Shown here: positions 45,109 to 54,102 of the stretch, one piece after another
Layout: each line of letters opens with the position of its first letter
Position numbering within the stretch: position 1 is the stretch's first letter
Assembly (NCBI GenBank): GCA_910574185.1
Contig: CAJSZQ010000004.1
Span: forward strand, 124,001-188,000
Reading direction: 5' to 3'
DNA length: 64,000 nucleotides
From: Lachnospiraceae bacterium
Lineage (GTDB): Bacteria; Bacillota; Clostridia; Lachnospirales; Lachnospiraceae
The notes under the pieces: model-generated
What the model was told of the DNA's origin: nothing
What the model saw: only the letters and a program-made list of their open reading frames with translations
The model's database searches: none
Translations under genes and position numbers: made by a program

Positions 45109-46194
45109 ATGAATCTGAAGATAGGCGTGATTAAAGGGGATGGAATCGGACCGGAAATTGTGACAGAGGCAATGAAGGTATTAGATAAGGTAGGAGAAGT
45201 ATTTGGACATACATATTCTTATGAGCAACTTCTGATGGGAGGAGCGTCCATTGATGTACATGGGATTCCTCTCACCGACGAGACAATTGAGAGAGCGAAG
45301 TCTTGTAATGCGGTGTTGATGGGCTCTATTGGAGGAGATGCCAAGACTTCTCCCTGGTATCAGTTAGAACCTTCCAAAAGACCGGAGGCAGGATTACTTA
45401 ATATAAGGAAGGAATTGAATCTGTTTGCGAATTTAAGGCCGGCGGTTCTCTATGAGGAGCTAAAAGGCGCCTGCCCGCTGAAGGAAGAAATTACCGAAGG
45501 CGGATTTGACATGATGATTATGCGGGAGCTGACGGGCGGTTTGTATTTTGGAGAACGGAAGACGGTGGAAGAAAATGGAGTCCTGACAGCTACGGATTCT
45601 CTCTGTTATAATGAAGAAGAAATCCGCCGGATTGCAAAGCGGGGATTTGATATTGCCATGAAGCGCAGAAAAAAGGTAACCAGCGTGGATAAGGCGAACG
45701 TTCTGGATTCGTCCAGATTGTGGAGGAAGGTTGTCGAGCAGGTGGCTTTGGAGTATCCGGAGGTGACTTTGGAGCATATGCTGGTGGACAACTGTGCGAT
45801 GCAGCTTGTAAAGGACCCGAAGCAGTTTGACGTGATTCTGACGGAGAATATGTTCGGAGATATCTTATCGGATGAGGCGAGCATGGTAACCGGCTCAATT
45901 GGCATGCTGGCAAGCGCCAGCTTGAATGAGACGAAATTCGGTCTCTATGAGCCAAGCGGCGGTTCGGCGCCGGATATTGCGGGTAAGGGAATTGCCAATC
46001 CGATTGCGACTATTTTGTCAGCGGCGATGATGCTCCGGTTTAGCTTTGATTTGGATAAAGAGGCGGACGCTGTTGAAAGTGCGGTGGCAAGAGTACTGAA
46101 GAAAGGCTATCGAACCATCGACATTATGTCAGAGGGAAAGACGCAGGTAGGTACGGCTGAGATGGGCGAGCTGATTGCCGGTTACATAGAATAA
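45109..46194 (+). CDS. leuB: 3-isopropylmalate dehydrogenase
   Basis: The enzyme oxidatively decarboxylates 3-isopropylmalate in leucine synthesis. The 361 residues have KIGVIKGDGIGPEIV, the substrate-loop RPEAGLLNIRKEL, MIMRELTGGLYFGERK and TENMFGDILSDEASM, with the adenine-binding GSAPDIAGKGIANP. The start at 45109 is nine bases from GGAAAGG; longer in-frame starts lack good sites. leuA, leuC and leuD are not in the window. ilvD follows after 137 bases containing a 9-bp hairpin (46200-46228) without a T run. No T-box was seen upstream. Confidence 0.95.
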   Translation: MNLKIGVIKGDGIGPEIVTEAMKVLDKVGEVFGHTYSYEQLLMGGASIDVHGIPLTDETIERAKSCNAVLMGSIGGDAKTSPWYQLEPSKRPEAGLLNIRKELNLFANLRPAVLYEELKGACPLKEEITEGGFDMMIMRELTGGLYFGERKTVEENGVLTATDSLCYNEEEIRRIAKRGFDIAMKRRKKVTSVDKANVLDSSRLWRKVVEQVALEYPEVTLEHMLVDNCAMQLVKDPKQFDVILTENMFGDILSDEASMVTGSIGMLASASLNETKFGLYEPSGGSAPDIAGKGIANPIATILSAAMMLRFSFDLDKEADAVESAVARVLKKGYRTIDIMSEGKTQVGTAEMGELIAGYIE

Positions 46195-46331
46195 TAGACA
46201 TTACTTCAAAGACGGCAGATGAAGTAATCATAAATGAGAAATACAGATAAAAGATAAGTAATGACGCATGATATGCGAAAAACAAAGCGTATACAAAGAT
46301 GTATTATTATGAATGTTATAGGAGGAAGAAA

Positions 46332-48008
46332 ATGAGAAGTGATACAGTTACAAAGGGAAAACAACAGGCGCCGCACCGTTCGCTTTTTAACGCGTTGGGG
46401 CTCACGAAGGAAGAAATGGACAGACCGTTAGTAGGGATTGTAAGTTCTTATAATGAGATTGTTCCAGGTCACATGAATCTGGATAAGATAGTAAATGCAG
46501 TAAAGCAGGGAGTTGCTATGGCAGGAGGTACGCCTATTGTATTTCCGGCGATTGCGGTGTGCGATGGAATCGCCATGGGACATATCGGTATGAAGTATTC
46601 TCTGGTTACCAGGGACTTGATTGCTGATTCTACGGAGTCAATGGCGCTTGCACATCAGTTTGACGCTCTGGTAATGGTGCCAAACTGTGACAAGAATGTA
46701 CCGGGACTTCTGATGGCTGCGGCCAGAATTAACGTACCTACCATATTTGTGAGTGGAGGTCCCATGTTAGCCGGCCGGGTACAGGGGAAGAAGACCAGTC
46801 TTTCCAGTATGTTTGAAGCGGTTGGGGCAAACGCGGCGGGCGGTCTCTCCGACGAAGGGCTTCTGGAATTTGAAAATAAGACTTGTCCTACCTGCGGTTC
46901 CTGTTCTGGTATGTATACGGCAAACAGTATGAATTGTCTGACAGAGGTGCTGGGTATGGGACTTGGCGGAAACGGCACGATTCCTGCGGTATATTCTGAG
47001 AGAATCCGCCTTGCGAAAAGAGCGGGAATGAAGGTGATGGAGCTTCTCGAGAAAGGTATCCGACCAAGGGATATTATGACAGAGAAGGCTGTTCTGAACG
47101 CGCTGACTGTTGACATGGCATTGGGATGTTCCACCAACAGTATGCTGCATCTGCCGGCGATTGCTCATGAAATCGGCATGGATTTTGAGATTGATTTTGC
47201 AAATGGAATCAGTGAGAAGACGCCGAATCTGTGCCATCTTGCACCGGCCGGTCCTACTTATATGGAAGACTTGAATGAGGCGGGCGGCGTGTACGCGGTA
47301 ATGAAGGAACTGGATAAGCTGGGACTTCTGCATACAGATTGTATGACGGTTACCGGAAAGACGGTAGGAGAGAATATCCGGCATGCTGTGAATTTAAATC
47401 CGGAGGTAATCCGCCCGATAGAGAATCCCTATTCTAAGACAGGCGGACTGGCTGTACTGAAGGGAAATCTTGCGCCGGACGGAAGCGTAGTGAAGCGTTC
47501 CGCCGTTGTGGAGGAGATGCTGGTGCATGAGGGACCGGCAAGAGTGTTTGAATGTGAAGAGGATGCGATTGAGGCCATTAAGGGCGGAAAAATTGTTGCG
47601 GGAGACGTGGTAGTAATCCGTTATGAGGGACCCAAAGGCGGTCCTGGTATGCGGGAGATGTTGAATCCTACTTCGGCAATTGCAGGTATGGGACTTGGTT
47701 CCAGCGTTGCCCTGATTACAGACGGCCGGTTCAGCGGCGCGTCCAGAGGCGCTTCTATCGGTCATGTTTCGCCGGAGGCGGCGGTAGGCGGTCCGATTGC
47801 ACTGGTTGAGGAAGGCGATATCATCAAAATAAATATACCGGAGCTGTCCCTTGAGTTGGATGTTTCCGATGAGATATTAGAAGAGAGAAGGAAGAGCTGG
47901 AAGCCAAGGGAACCGAAGGTAACTACCGGATATCTGGCAAGATATGCGGCGATGGTTACTTCTGGAAATCGCGGCGCGGTTCTTGAGATTCCAAAGAATA
48001 ATGCATAA
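46332..48008 (+). CDS. ilvD: Dihydroxy-acid dehydratase
   Basis: The Fe-S enzyme dehydrates 2,3-dihydroxy acids to the keto acids of valine and isoleucine. The cluster and Mg sites are visible: [28 protein letters not shown] and [13 protein letters not shown]. 558 residues from the ATG at 46332, which has GGAGG six bases upstream; a longer start at 46299 is unlikely. It is followed 14 bases later by ilvB. The set leuB-ilvD-ilvB is a branched-chain amino acid operon without ilvC. Confidence 0.96.
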   Translation: MRSDTVTKGKQQAPHRSLFNALGLTKEEMDRPLVGIVSSYNEIVPGHMNLDKIVNAVKQGVAMAGGTPIVFPAIAVCDGIAMGHIGMKYSLVTRDLIADSTESMALAHQFDALVMVPNCDKNVPGLLMAAARINVPTIFVSGGPMLAGRVQGKKTSLSSMFEAVGANAAGGLSDEGLLEFENKTCPTCGSCSGMYTANSMNCLTEVLGMGLGGNGTIPAVYSERIRLAKRAGMKVMELLEKGIRPRDIMTEKAVLNALTVDMALGCSTNSMLHLPAIAHEIGMDFEIDFANGISEKTPNLCHLAPAGPTYMEDLNEAGGVYAVMKELDKLGLLHTDCMTVTGKTVGENIRHAVNLNPEVIRPIENPYSKTGGLAVLKGNLAPDGSVVKRSAVVEEMLVHEGPARVFECEEDAIEAIKGGKIVAGDVVVIRYEGPKGGPGMREMLNPTSAIAGMGLGSSVALITDGRFSGASRGASIGHVSPEAAVGGPIALVEEGDIIKINIPELSLELDVSDEILEERRKSWKPREPKVTTGYLARYAAMVTSGNRGAVLEIPKNNA

Positions 48009-48022
48009 GAGAGGGATATAGG

Positions 48023-49705
48023 ATGCAGCTTACAGGATCACAAATTGTTATTGAATGTCTGAAAGAACAGGGAGTAGATACCGTATTCGGATATCCGGGC
48101 GGGGCAATCCTGAATGTATATGACGAACTGTACAAACACAGTGATGAGATTACCCATATTCTGACTTCCCATGAGCAGGGAGCGGCCCATGCGGCGGACG
48201 GTTATGCCAGGGCCACCGGCAAAGTGGGCGTGTGTTTCGCGACCAGCGGTCCGGGGGCTACGAATCTGGTAACTGGAATTGCAACGGCTTATATGGATTC
48301 CATTCCTGTGGTGGCGATTACCTGTAATGTGGGAGTATCGCTTCTGGGAAAGGATAGTTTTCAGGAGGTTGATATTGCAGGCGTCACCATGCCGATTACC
48401 AAGCATAATTATATAGTAAAGGATGTAAAGCAGCTTGCCGATACTATCCGCAAGGCTTTTGTCATTGCAAAAAAGGGCAGGCCGGGTCCGGTTCTGATTG
48501 ATATTCCGAAGGATGTTACCGCGAATAAGGCAGATTACAGACGGGAGAAGATTGAGCCGGTACTGCCTTCAGAGAATATTCCGGAAGCCGGTTTGGAGCA
48601 TGCGCTCCGAATGATTGAGAAGTCGAAAAAGCCGTTTATCTTTATCGGAGGCGGCGGGATTCTGTCAGGAGCGTCAAAAGAAATTCTTGAATTTGTCAGG
48701 AAGGTGGACGCACCGGTTACAGATTCTCTGATGGGAAAGGGAGCGTTTCCGGGAACCGATGAACTGTATACAGGAATGCTGGGTATGCATGGGACGAAAG
48801 CGGCCAATTTCGGAGTTAGCGAATGCGACCTTTTGATTGTATTGGGAGCCAGATTCAGCGACCGGGTGGTCGGCAATGCGAAGAAATTTGCAAGCCGCGC
48901 TAAAATTCTGCAGTTTGATGTGGATGCGGCAGAGATGAATAAGAATATTATCATTCATGAAGGAATAGTGGGAGATTTGAAGGTTTCTCTTTCCAGGATA
49001 AATCAGAAGCTAAAGCAGCAAAGCCACCCGGAATGGATTGCGAAGATTCAGGAATATAAGAAGAAATATCCGATGGTATATTCGCCGGAGGGACTGACAG
49101 GACCTTATGTGGTCGAGGAGATTTACCGTCAGACAAAGGGAGACGCCCTTGTGGTAACAGAGGTTGGGCAGCATCAGATGTGGACTGCTCAGTATTATAA
49201 ATTTACAGAACCAAGGAGCCTTCTTACATCCGGAGGATTAGGCACTATGGGATATGGTCTGGGAGCTTCCCTGGGGGCGAAGATGGGAAAACCGGAGAAA
49301 ACGGTGGTTAATATTGCCGGAGACGGGTGCTTCCGTATGAATATGAACGAGATAGCGACGGCAGCCAGATACAATATCCCGGTAATTCAGGTTGTTATGA
49401 ACAACCATGTGCTGGGAATGGTTCGCCAGTGGCAGAATTTGTTCTATGGAAAGAGATATTCGGCAACAGTGCTGAATGATAAGGTGGATTTTGTGAAGCT
49501 GGCAGAAGCGTTGGGAGCAACGGGAATCCGGGCTGCGTCGAGGGAAGAATTTAAAGAAGCGTTTGCGAAGGCTCTTAGTATGGAGAGTCCGGTAGTGATT
49601 GACTGTAGAATTGATTCGGATGACAAGGTATGGCCGATGGTAGCGCCGGGCGCGCCGATTAGCGAGGCTTTTGACGAGGCGGATCTGAAGACGAAGGAGC
49701 TGTAA
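48023..49705 (+). CDS. ilvB: Acetolactate synthase, large subunit
   Basis: The ThDP/FAD enzyme condenses two pyruvates, or pyruvate and 2-ketobutyrate. It has VFGYPGGAILNVYDEL, the catalytic Glu in SHEQGAAHAADGYARA, FAD-region LGARFSDRVVGN and the ThDP motif GDGCFRMNMNEIATA. The conserved MVRQWQNLFY and the WPMVAPGAP tail show an anabolic AHAS rather than a catabolic one. 560 residues. The regulatory subunit gene ilvN does not follow; the next gene is serC. It may be encoded elsewhere. Confidence 0.95.
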   Translation: MQLTGSQIVIECLKEQGVDTVFGYPGGAILNVYDELYKHSDEITHILTSHEQGAAHAADGYARATGKVGVCFATSGPGATNLVTGIATAYMDSIPVVAITCNVGVSLLGKDSFQEVDIAGVTMPITKHNYIVKDVKQLADTIRKAFVIAKKGRPGPVLIDIPKDVTANKADYRREKIEPVLPSENIPEAGLEHALRMIEKSKKPFIFIGGGGILSGASKEILEFVRKVDAPVTDSLMGKGAFPGTDELYTGMLGMHGTKAANFGVSECDLLIVLGARFSDRVVGNAKKFASRAKILQFDVDAAEMNKNIIIHEGIVGDLKVSLSRINQKLKQQSHPEWIAKIQEYKKKYPMVYSPEGLTGPYVVEEIYRQTKGDALVVTEVGQHQMWTAQYYKFTEPRSLLTSGGLGTMGYGLGASLGAKMGKPEKTVVNIAGDGCFRMNMNEIATAARYNIPVIQVVMNNHVLGMVRQWQNLFYGKRYSATVLNDKVDFVKLAEALGATGIRAASREEFKEAFAKALSMESPVVIDCRIDSDDKVWPMVAPGAPISEAFDEADLKTKEL

Positions 49706-49758
49706 AAGGTCGGGAGATTATTGGAACATGGATACATGTTAGATGGAGGAATGGAAGA

Positions 49759-50841
49759 ATGAGCAGAGTGTACAATTTTTCAGCGGGGCCGGCAGTACTG
49801 CCGGAAGAGGTGCTTAGAGAAGCGGCGGAAGAGATGCTGGATTACAATGGAACGGGAATGTCGGTTATGGAAATGAGTCACCGCTCGAAAGCTTATAAGG
49901 AGATCATTGAAACAGCCGAAGCAGACTTACGGGAATTGCTGGGTATTCCGGACAACTATAAAGTATTGTTTCTGCAAGGCGGGGCGTCCCAGCAATTTGC
50001 CATGATACCGATGAACTTAATGAAGAATGGGGAAGCAGATTACATTGTGACAGGGCAGTGGGCGAAGAAAGCCTATCAGGAAGCGCAGAAGTATGGGAAG
50101 GCCAATAAAATCGCGTCTTCTGAGGATAAGACATTTTCCTACATACCAGACGTATCTGATTTGCCTGTATCAGAGAATGCAGACTATGTATATATCTGTG
50201 AGAATAACACGATTTATGGAACGAAATATCAGGAACTCCCCAATACCAAAGGAAAGATTTTGGTATCCGACGTGTCTTCCTGTTTTCTTTCAGAGCCGGT
50301 CGACGTTACCAAATACGGTGTGATTTACGGCGGGGTCCAGAAGAACATCGGACCTGCGGGAGTTGTGATTGTAATTATCCGTGAGGATTTGATTATGGAA
50401 GATGTGTTGGAGGGTACGCCTACCATGCTGAAATATAAGACTCATGCGGATGCGGAGTCTCTCTATAATACGCCGCCGGCTTATGGCATCTACATCTGTG
50501 GCAAGGTATTTAAGTGGCTCAAAAGGCAGGGCGGTCTTGAGGCAATGAAGAAATATAATGAAAGAAAGGCAAAGATTCTCTATGATTTTCTGGATGAAAG
50601 TCGGCTGTTCAAAGGGACGGTGGAGAAAAAGGATCGCTCCCTGATGAATGTTCCCTTTATAACAGGGGATGAGGAACTGGACGCGAAGTTTGTGAAAGAA
50701 TCTCAAGCGGCCGGGCTTGTGAATCTGAAAGGTCACAGAACGGTAGGCGGTATGCGGGCAAGTATTTATAACGCTATGCCGATAGAAGGTGTGGAAGCGC
50801 TGGTTGCATTTATGAGGAAGTTTGAGGAGGAGAATCTGTAA
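49759..50841 (+). CDS. serC: Phosphoserine aminotransferase
   Basis: The PLP enzyme converts 3-phosphohydroxypyruvate and glutamate to phosphoserine. The 360 residues start RVYNFSAGPAVLPEEVL and have GTGMSVMEMSHRS, FLQGGASQQFAM and the PLP lysine in GVIYGGVQKNIGPAGV. The ATG has GGAGGA upstream. serA begins two bases after its stop, so the two are co-translated. serB is not in the window. Confidence 0.96.
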   Translation: MSRVYNFSAGPAVLPEEVLREAAEEMLDYNGTGMSVMEMSHRSKAYKEIIETAEADLRELLGIPDNYKVLFLQGGASQQFAMIPMNLMKNGEADYIVTGQWAKKAYQEAQKYGKANKIASSEDKTFSYIPDVSDLPVSENADYVYICENNTIYGTKYQELPNTKGKILVSDVSSCFLSEPVDVTKYGVIYGGVQKNIGPAGVVIVIIREDLIMEDVLEGTPTMLKYKTHADAESLYNTPPAYGIYICGKVFKWLKRQGGLEAMKKYNERKAKILYDFLDESRLFKGTVEKKDRSLMNVPFITGDEELDAKFVKESQAAGLVNLKGHRTVGGMRASIYNAMPIEGVEALVAFMRKFEEENL

Positions 50842-50843
50842 TC

Positions 50844-52007
50844 ATGTATAAGTATTATTGCTATAATGCGATTTCTGACGTGGGTCTGGGAAATCTGACC
50901 TATGATTATGTGCCGGTAAGCGATGCGAAGGATGCGGATGGTATTCTGGTAAGAAGCGCTGTTCTTCATGATATGGACTTCGGTAAGAACCTGAAAGTGA
51001 TTGCAAGGGCCGGGGCAGGAGTGAACAATATTCCGTTAGATCGGTGCGCCAAGGAGGGAATTGTTGTTTTCAATACGCCTGGAGCCAATGCCAATGGAGT
51101 AAAGGAACTAGTGATTGCGGGAATGCTTCTGGCATCCAGAGATATTGTGGGAGGTATCAATTGGGTACAGGAGAATGAAGAGGACGGCAACATTGCGAAA
51201 GATGCAGAGAAAGCCAAGAAGAGATTTGCCGGCTGCGAACTGGAGGGAAAGAAACTGGGAGTGATTGGACTGGGCGCAATCGGCGTACTGGTTGCCAATG
51301 CAGCTACGAATCTTGGTATGGAAGTATACGGGTATGACCCGTATGTATCGGTAGATTCCGCGTGGAAGTTATCCAGAAGCGTTCGCCATGCCAGAAGTGT
51401 GGATGAAATATACAGCGAGTGCAATTATATTACGATTCACGTTCCAGCCTTAGACAGCACCAAAGGGATGATTGACGGGAATGCAATTGGTCTTATGAAA
51501 AAAGGAGTAGTCGTCCTGAACTTTGCGAGAGATATTCTTGTGAACAGCGAAGCCATTGTGGACGCGTTAGTTTCCGGAAAAGTAAAGCATTATGTGACAG
51601 ATTTTCCTACGCCGGAGATTGCAGGGGTAAAGGGCGCAATTGTAATTCCGCATCTGGGAGCGTCTACGGAAGAGGCTGAGGATAACTGTGCGAAGATGGC
51701 GGTAAAGGAGATGCGCAATTATCTGGAATACGGCAACATCAAAAACTCGGTAAATTATCCCAACTGTGATATGGGACACCCAGGAGAGAATAAGCGAATT
51801 ACCATTCTTCATCAGAACATTCCTAATATGATTGGACAGTTTTCCAATGTCCTGTCGAAGGATAATATGAATATTGCCGATATGACGAATAAAAGCAAGG
51901 GCGGTTATGCCTATACCATGATAGATGTGGATTCTAATATTCCGAAAACGGTTACCAACGATTTGCTGGGAATCAAAGGTGTTCTGCGGGTAAGGGTACT
52001 AAATTAG
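50844..52007 (+). CDS. serA: D-3-phosphoglycerate dehydrogenase with ACT domain
   Basis: The first enzyme of serine synthesis. The 387 residues have the substrate-domain ARAGAGVNNIPLDRCAKEGI, the NAD motif GVIGLGAIGVLVANAA and VLNFARDILVNSEA with catalytic Arg. His and Glu follow in VIPHLGASTEEAEDN. The C-terminal ACT domain (about 312-387, LHQNIPNMIGQFSNVLS) probably senses serine for feedback. It is the short type without the intervening domain. Confidence 0.95.
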   Translation: MYKYYCYNAISDVGLGNLTYDYVPVSDAKDADGILVRSAVLHDMDFGKNLKVIARAGAGVNNIPLDRCAKEGIVVFNTPGANANGVKELVIAGMLLASRDIVGGINWVQENEEDGNIAKDAEKAKKRFAGCELEGKKLGVIGLGAIGVLVANAATNLGMEVYGYDPYVSVDSAWKLSRSVRHARSVDEIYSECNYITIHVPALDSTKGMIDGNAIGLMKKGVVVLNFARDILVNSEAIVDALVSGKVKHYVTDFPTPEIAGVKGAIVIPHLGASTEEAEDNCAKMAVKEMRNYLEYGNIKNSVNYPNCDMGHPGENKRITILHQNIPNMIGQFSNVLSKDNMNIADMTNKSKGGYAYTMIDVDSNIPKTVTNDLLGIKGVLRVRVLN

Positions 52008-52016
52008 CGGCGTTAT

Positions 52017-52054
52017 AATTCGCATATCTGTGGGCGGACGCAGATATGCGAATT
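52017..52054 (+). other. Perfect hairpin after serA
   Basis: The arms AATTCGCATATCTG and CAGATATGCGAATT (14 bp, no mismatch) flank a ten-base loop, ten bases after the serA stop. There is no T run on the plus strand (GTAACT follows), so it may protect the 3' end or act as a weak terminator. Confidence 0.6.
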
Positions 52055-52076
52055 GTAACTTAGTGGATGGAAATTT

Positions 52077-52220
52077 GTAACAGTTCAGCCTGCAACTGCG
52101 CGTTTGCCGCGCAGTTAGCAGCCAATGAACCTGAGTAGCCAGGAATCCGCCCCTTTGCCGCAGGCAAACTTTAAAATGGGCGGATTCCGTAACAGTGAAG
52201 CCGGAAGGCTGAACTGTTAC
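52077..52220 (+). repeat. Structured repeat family A, copy 2 (144 bp)
   Basis: Same length and orientation as the copy at 4154-4297, about 90% identical. The ends are GTAACAGTTCAGCCT and AGGCTGAACTGTTAC, here fully complementary. Hairpin 1 is AACTGCGCG/CGCGCAGTT where copy 1 has A-T at the closing pair and a G-T wobble inside, so pairing is kept by compensating change. Hairpin 2, GGAATCCGCCC/GGGCGGATTCC, is unchanged. It fills most of the 360-base gap before the deacetylase gene. Confidence 0.87.
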
Positions 52221-52367
52221 GGAAATTTCTGAAGATTTATTTTACATTCTTGAATATAACAGGAGCAAGTGTTATACTTTTGTCAGATTGTCCGAGAATA
52301 TTTAGTCTAGCTTTTCTGGGATGATTTGGCATATGATAAAAGATACAAAAAAGGAAAGAGAGTACGA

Positions 52368-53921
52368 ATGAATAAGAAGAAGTATCACAGAGGAAGACGA
52401 AAAAAGAAGGCGAAACTGAATATAGCGGCGCTGGATGGAAAGGCGGCGGGCGGGCTGGTATCTCGTCGAACAGCGGCGGATAAAGCAATGTCAGGTAAGA
52501 CGACGCTGAATCAGGCGAGGTTTGACAAGGGGAAAATCAAGTTTGCCGGGGCTGGGATTTTGTTCTTGTTTGTGATACTTTTTGTGCAGATGGCGTCTGC
52601 CAGCGGGAAGGACACCAGCGCGCAGATTACGCTGTCGGTGAATGATACGGAGATTTTGCAGGACGAAGCTCTTCCTGCTATGACGGTTACGGCCAGATGT
52701 CCGGAGGGACAGCAGGAGCTTCTTCTTGAGGAATCTTCTGGGTACAGGGTGAAAGATTTGGTGCAGAGGCTGAATATGGGAGACGGGGTCAGCCTGACCT
52801 GTGAAGCAGATGGGAAAAAGGAAGGCAGTTTTCCAATTAAGCTGGAATTTACGGGAGATTTGGCGGATTCGATTAAGAATAAGTGGGCGGATATCGTCTA
52901 CCTTACTGTTTCGGACGGCACGCTTAAGGTTAAGAATAAAATCGGAGAATGGAAGAAGGATAAGTTCCGGCGTTATGACGGCTCATATGTGAAGAATGAC
53001 TTTGTAAATTATAAGGGAAAGCAGTATTATTTTGGCGAGGACGGTAAAAAGGTAACTGGATGGCAGGATATCAATGGGCAGCGGTATCATTTTACCAAGA
53101 AGGGTATTATGGAGAAGGATACCTGGAAGAAGAAAGATGGAGGGAAGTGTTACTTAAATCCGAATGGTACGATGGCAACCGGCTGGATGGAATTTGACGG
53201 AGAACTGTACTGTTTTGACGACGATGGTCTTATGATGACAGGAAAGAAGCAGGTTGGCTCGTCTGCCTGTGAATTTGACGACGACGGAAAGCTGGTTGCA
53301 AGGGAGAGTAAGATTGATCCGGATAAGCCGATGATGGCTCTGACTTTTGACGACGGTCCTGGCGAGCGGACCGGCGAGCTTTTAGACGTACTGGAAAAGT
53401 ACAATGCGCATGCTACGTTTTTTATGCAGGGAAAGAATGTAGAGCAGTATGCAAAAGAGATTAAACGGATGAAGAAGCTGGAATGTGAGATTGGTAATCA
53501 TTCATATAATCATCCTCAACTTACGGCAGAGGGTGACGGAGGAGCTGGTCAGATTGGAAAAACGAATGAATTGCTGAAAGAGGCGTGCGGACAGTCTGCA
53601 ACCGTTATGAGACCGCCTTATGGCGCTATTGACGACCATGTAAGCGCCAGCGTTGGGATGCCGATGATTCTCTGGAATATAGATACGCTGGATTGGAAGA
53701 CGATGAACACGCAGATGACGATTGATAATGTGCTGACTAATGCAGATGACGGAGATATTGTATTGATGCATGATATACATAGTACCTCGGTAGACGCGGC
53801 AATTGAACTGATTCCAAGGCTGATTAAAAACGGATATCAGCTTGTAACTGTAACGGAGATGGCGGAGGCCAGAGGAATCGTACTTAAGAACGGAGAAACT
53901 TATACAGATTTTAACAAATAA
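52368..53921 (+). CDS. Membrane-anchored polysaccharide deacetylase with cell-wall-binding repeats
   Basis: The protein probably removes acetyl groups from peptidoglycan or another wall polysaccharide. The 517 residues begin with a basic cytoplasmic stretch (NKKKYHRGRRKKKAK) and a membrane helix (about 59-80). A linker domain and then three or four choline-binding-like repeats (YYFGEDGKKVTGWQDINGQR type, about 205-315) follow. The NodB domain has LTFDDGPGE near 324, NHSYNHPQL and MRPPYGAID. The start at 52368 follows GGAAAGAG. The metal-binding Asp-His-His set is complete. It stands alone, with a terminator after it. Confidence 0.88.
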   Translation: MNKKKYHRGRRKKKAKLNIAALDGKAAGGLVSRRTAADKAMSGKTTLNQARFDKGKIKFAGAGILFLFVILFVQMASASGKDTSAQITLSVNDTEILQDEALPAMTVTARCPEGQQELLLEESSGYRVKDLVQRLNMGDGVSLTCEADGKKEGSFPIKLEFTGDLADSIKNKWADIVYLTVSDGTLKVKNKIGEWKKDKFRRYDGSYVKNDFVNYKGKQYYFGEDGKKVTGWQDINGQRYHFTKKGIMEKDTWKKKDGGKCYLNPNGTMATGWMEFDGELYCFDDDGLMMTGKKQVGSSACEFDDDGKLVARESKIDPDKPMMALTFDDGPGERTGELLDVLEKYNAHATFFMQGKNVEQYAKEIKRMKKLECEIGNHSYNHPQLTAEGDGGAGQIGKTNELLKEACGQSATVMRPPYGAIDDHVSASVGMPMILWNIDTLDWKTMNTQMTIDNVLTNADDGDIVLMHDIHSTSVDAAIELIPRLIKNGYQLVTVTEMAEARGIVLKNGETYTDFNK

Positions 53922-53953
53922 AGTCTGGATAGAATATGTTATCTGTTACCCAT

Positions 53954-53985
53954 AAGGGGATGCTTAACAAAGTGTCTCCTTTTTT
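53954..53985 (+). terminator. Intrinsic terminator
   Basis: The stem AAGGGGA/TCTCCTT (one wobble) is followed by a T run (TTTTTT). It lies 33 bases after the deacetylase stop. Confidence 0.65.
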
Positions 53986-54050
53986 AGCATAGCTTTGACT
54001 TCAAAATATAACAATGGTATAGTATAAATAAAGTAACAAGGTAGTAAAAA

Positions 54051-54073
54051 GTATCTATATTTTATATAGATAC
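54051..54073 (+). promoter_or_regulatory. Perfect palindrome before the hybrid kinase gene
   Basis: GTATCTATAT and its complement flank TTT, 30 bases before the start codon. It is a likely operator or mRNA hairpin. A related half (AGTATCTATATTA) occurs near 59322 upstream of prs. Confidence 0.5.
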
Positions 54074-54102
54074 AGGTATCATGTATTAAGGTGAGTTATG
54101 AA

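Noticed and set aside
52017..52054. Perfect 14-bp hairpin as the serA terminator
   Set aside because: Strong stem but no T run, so listed only as a hairpin.
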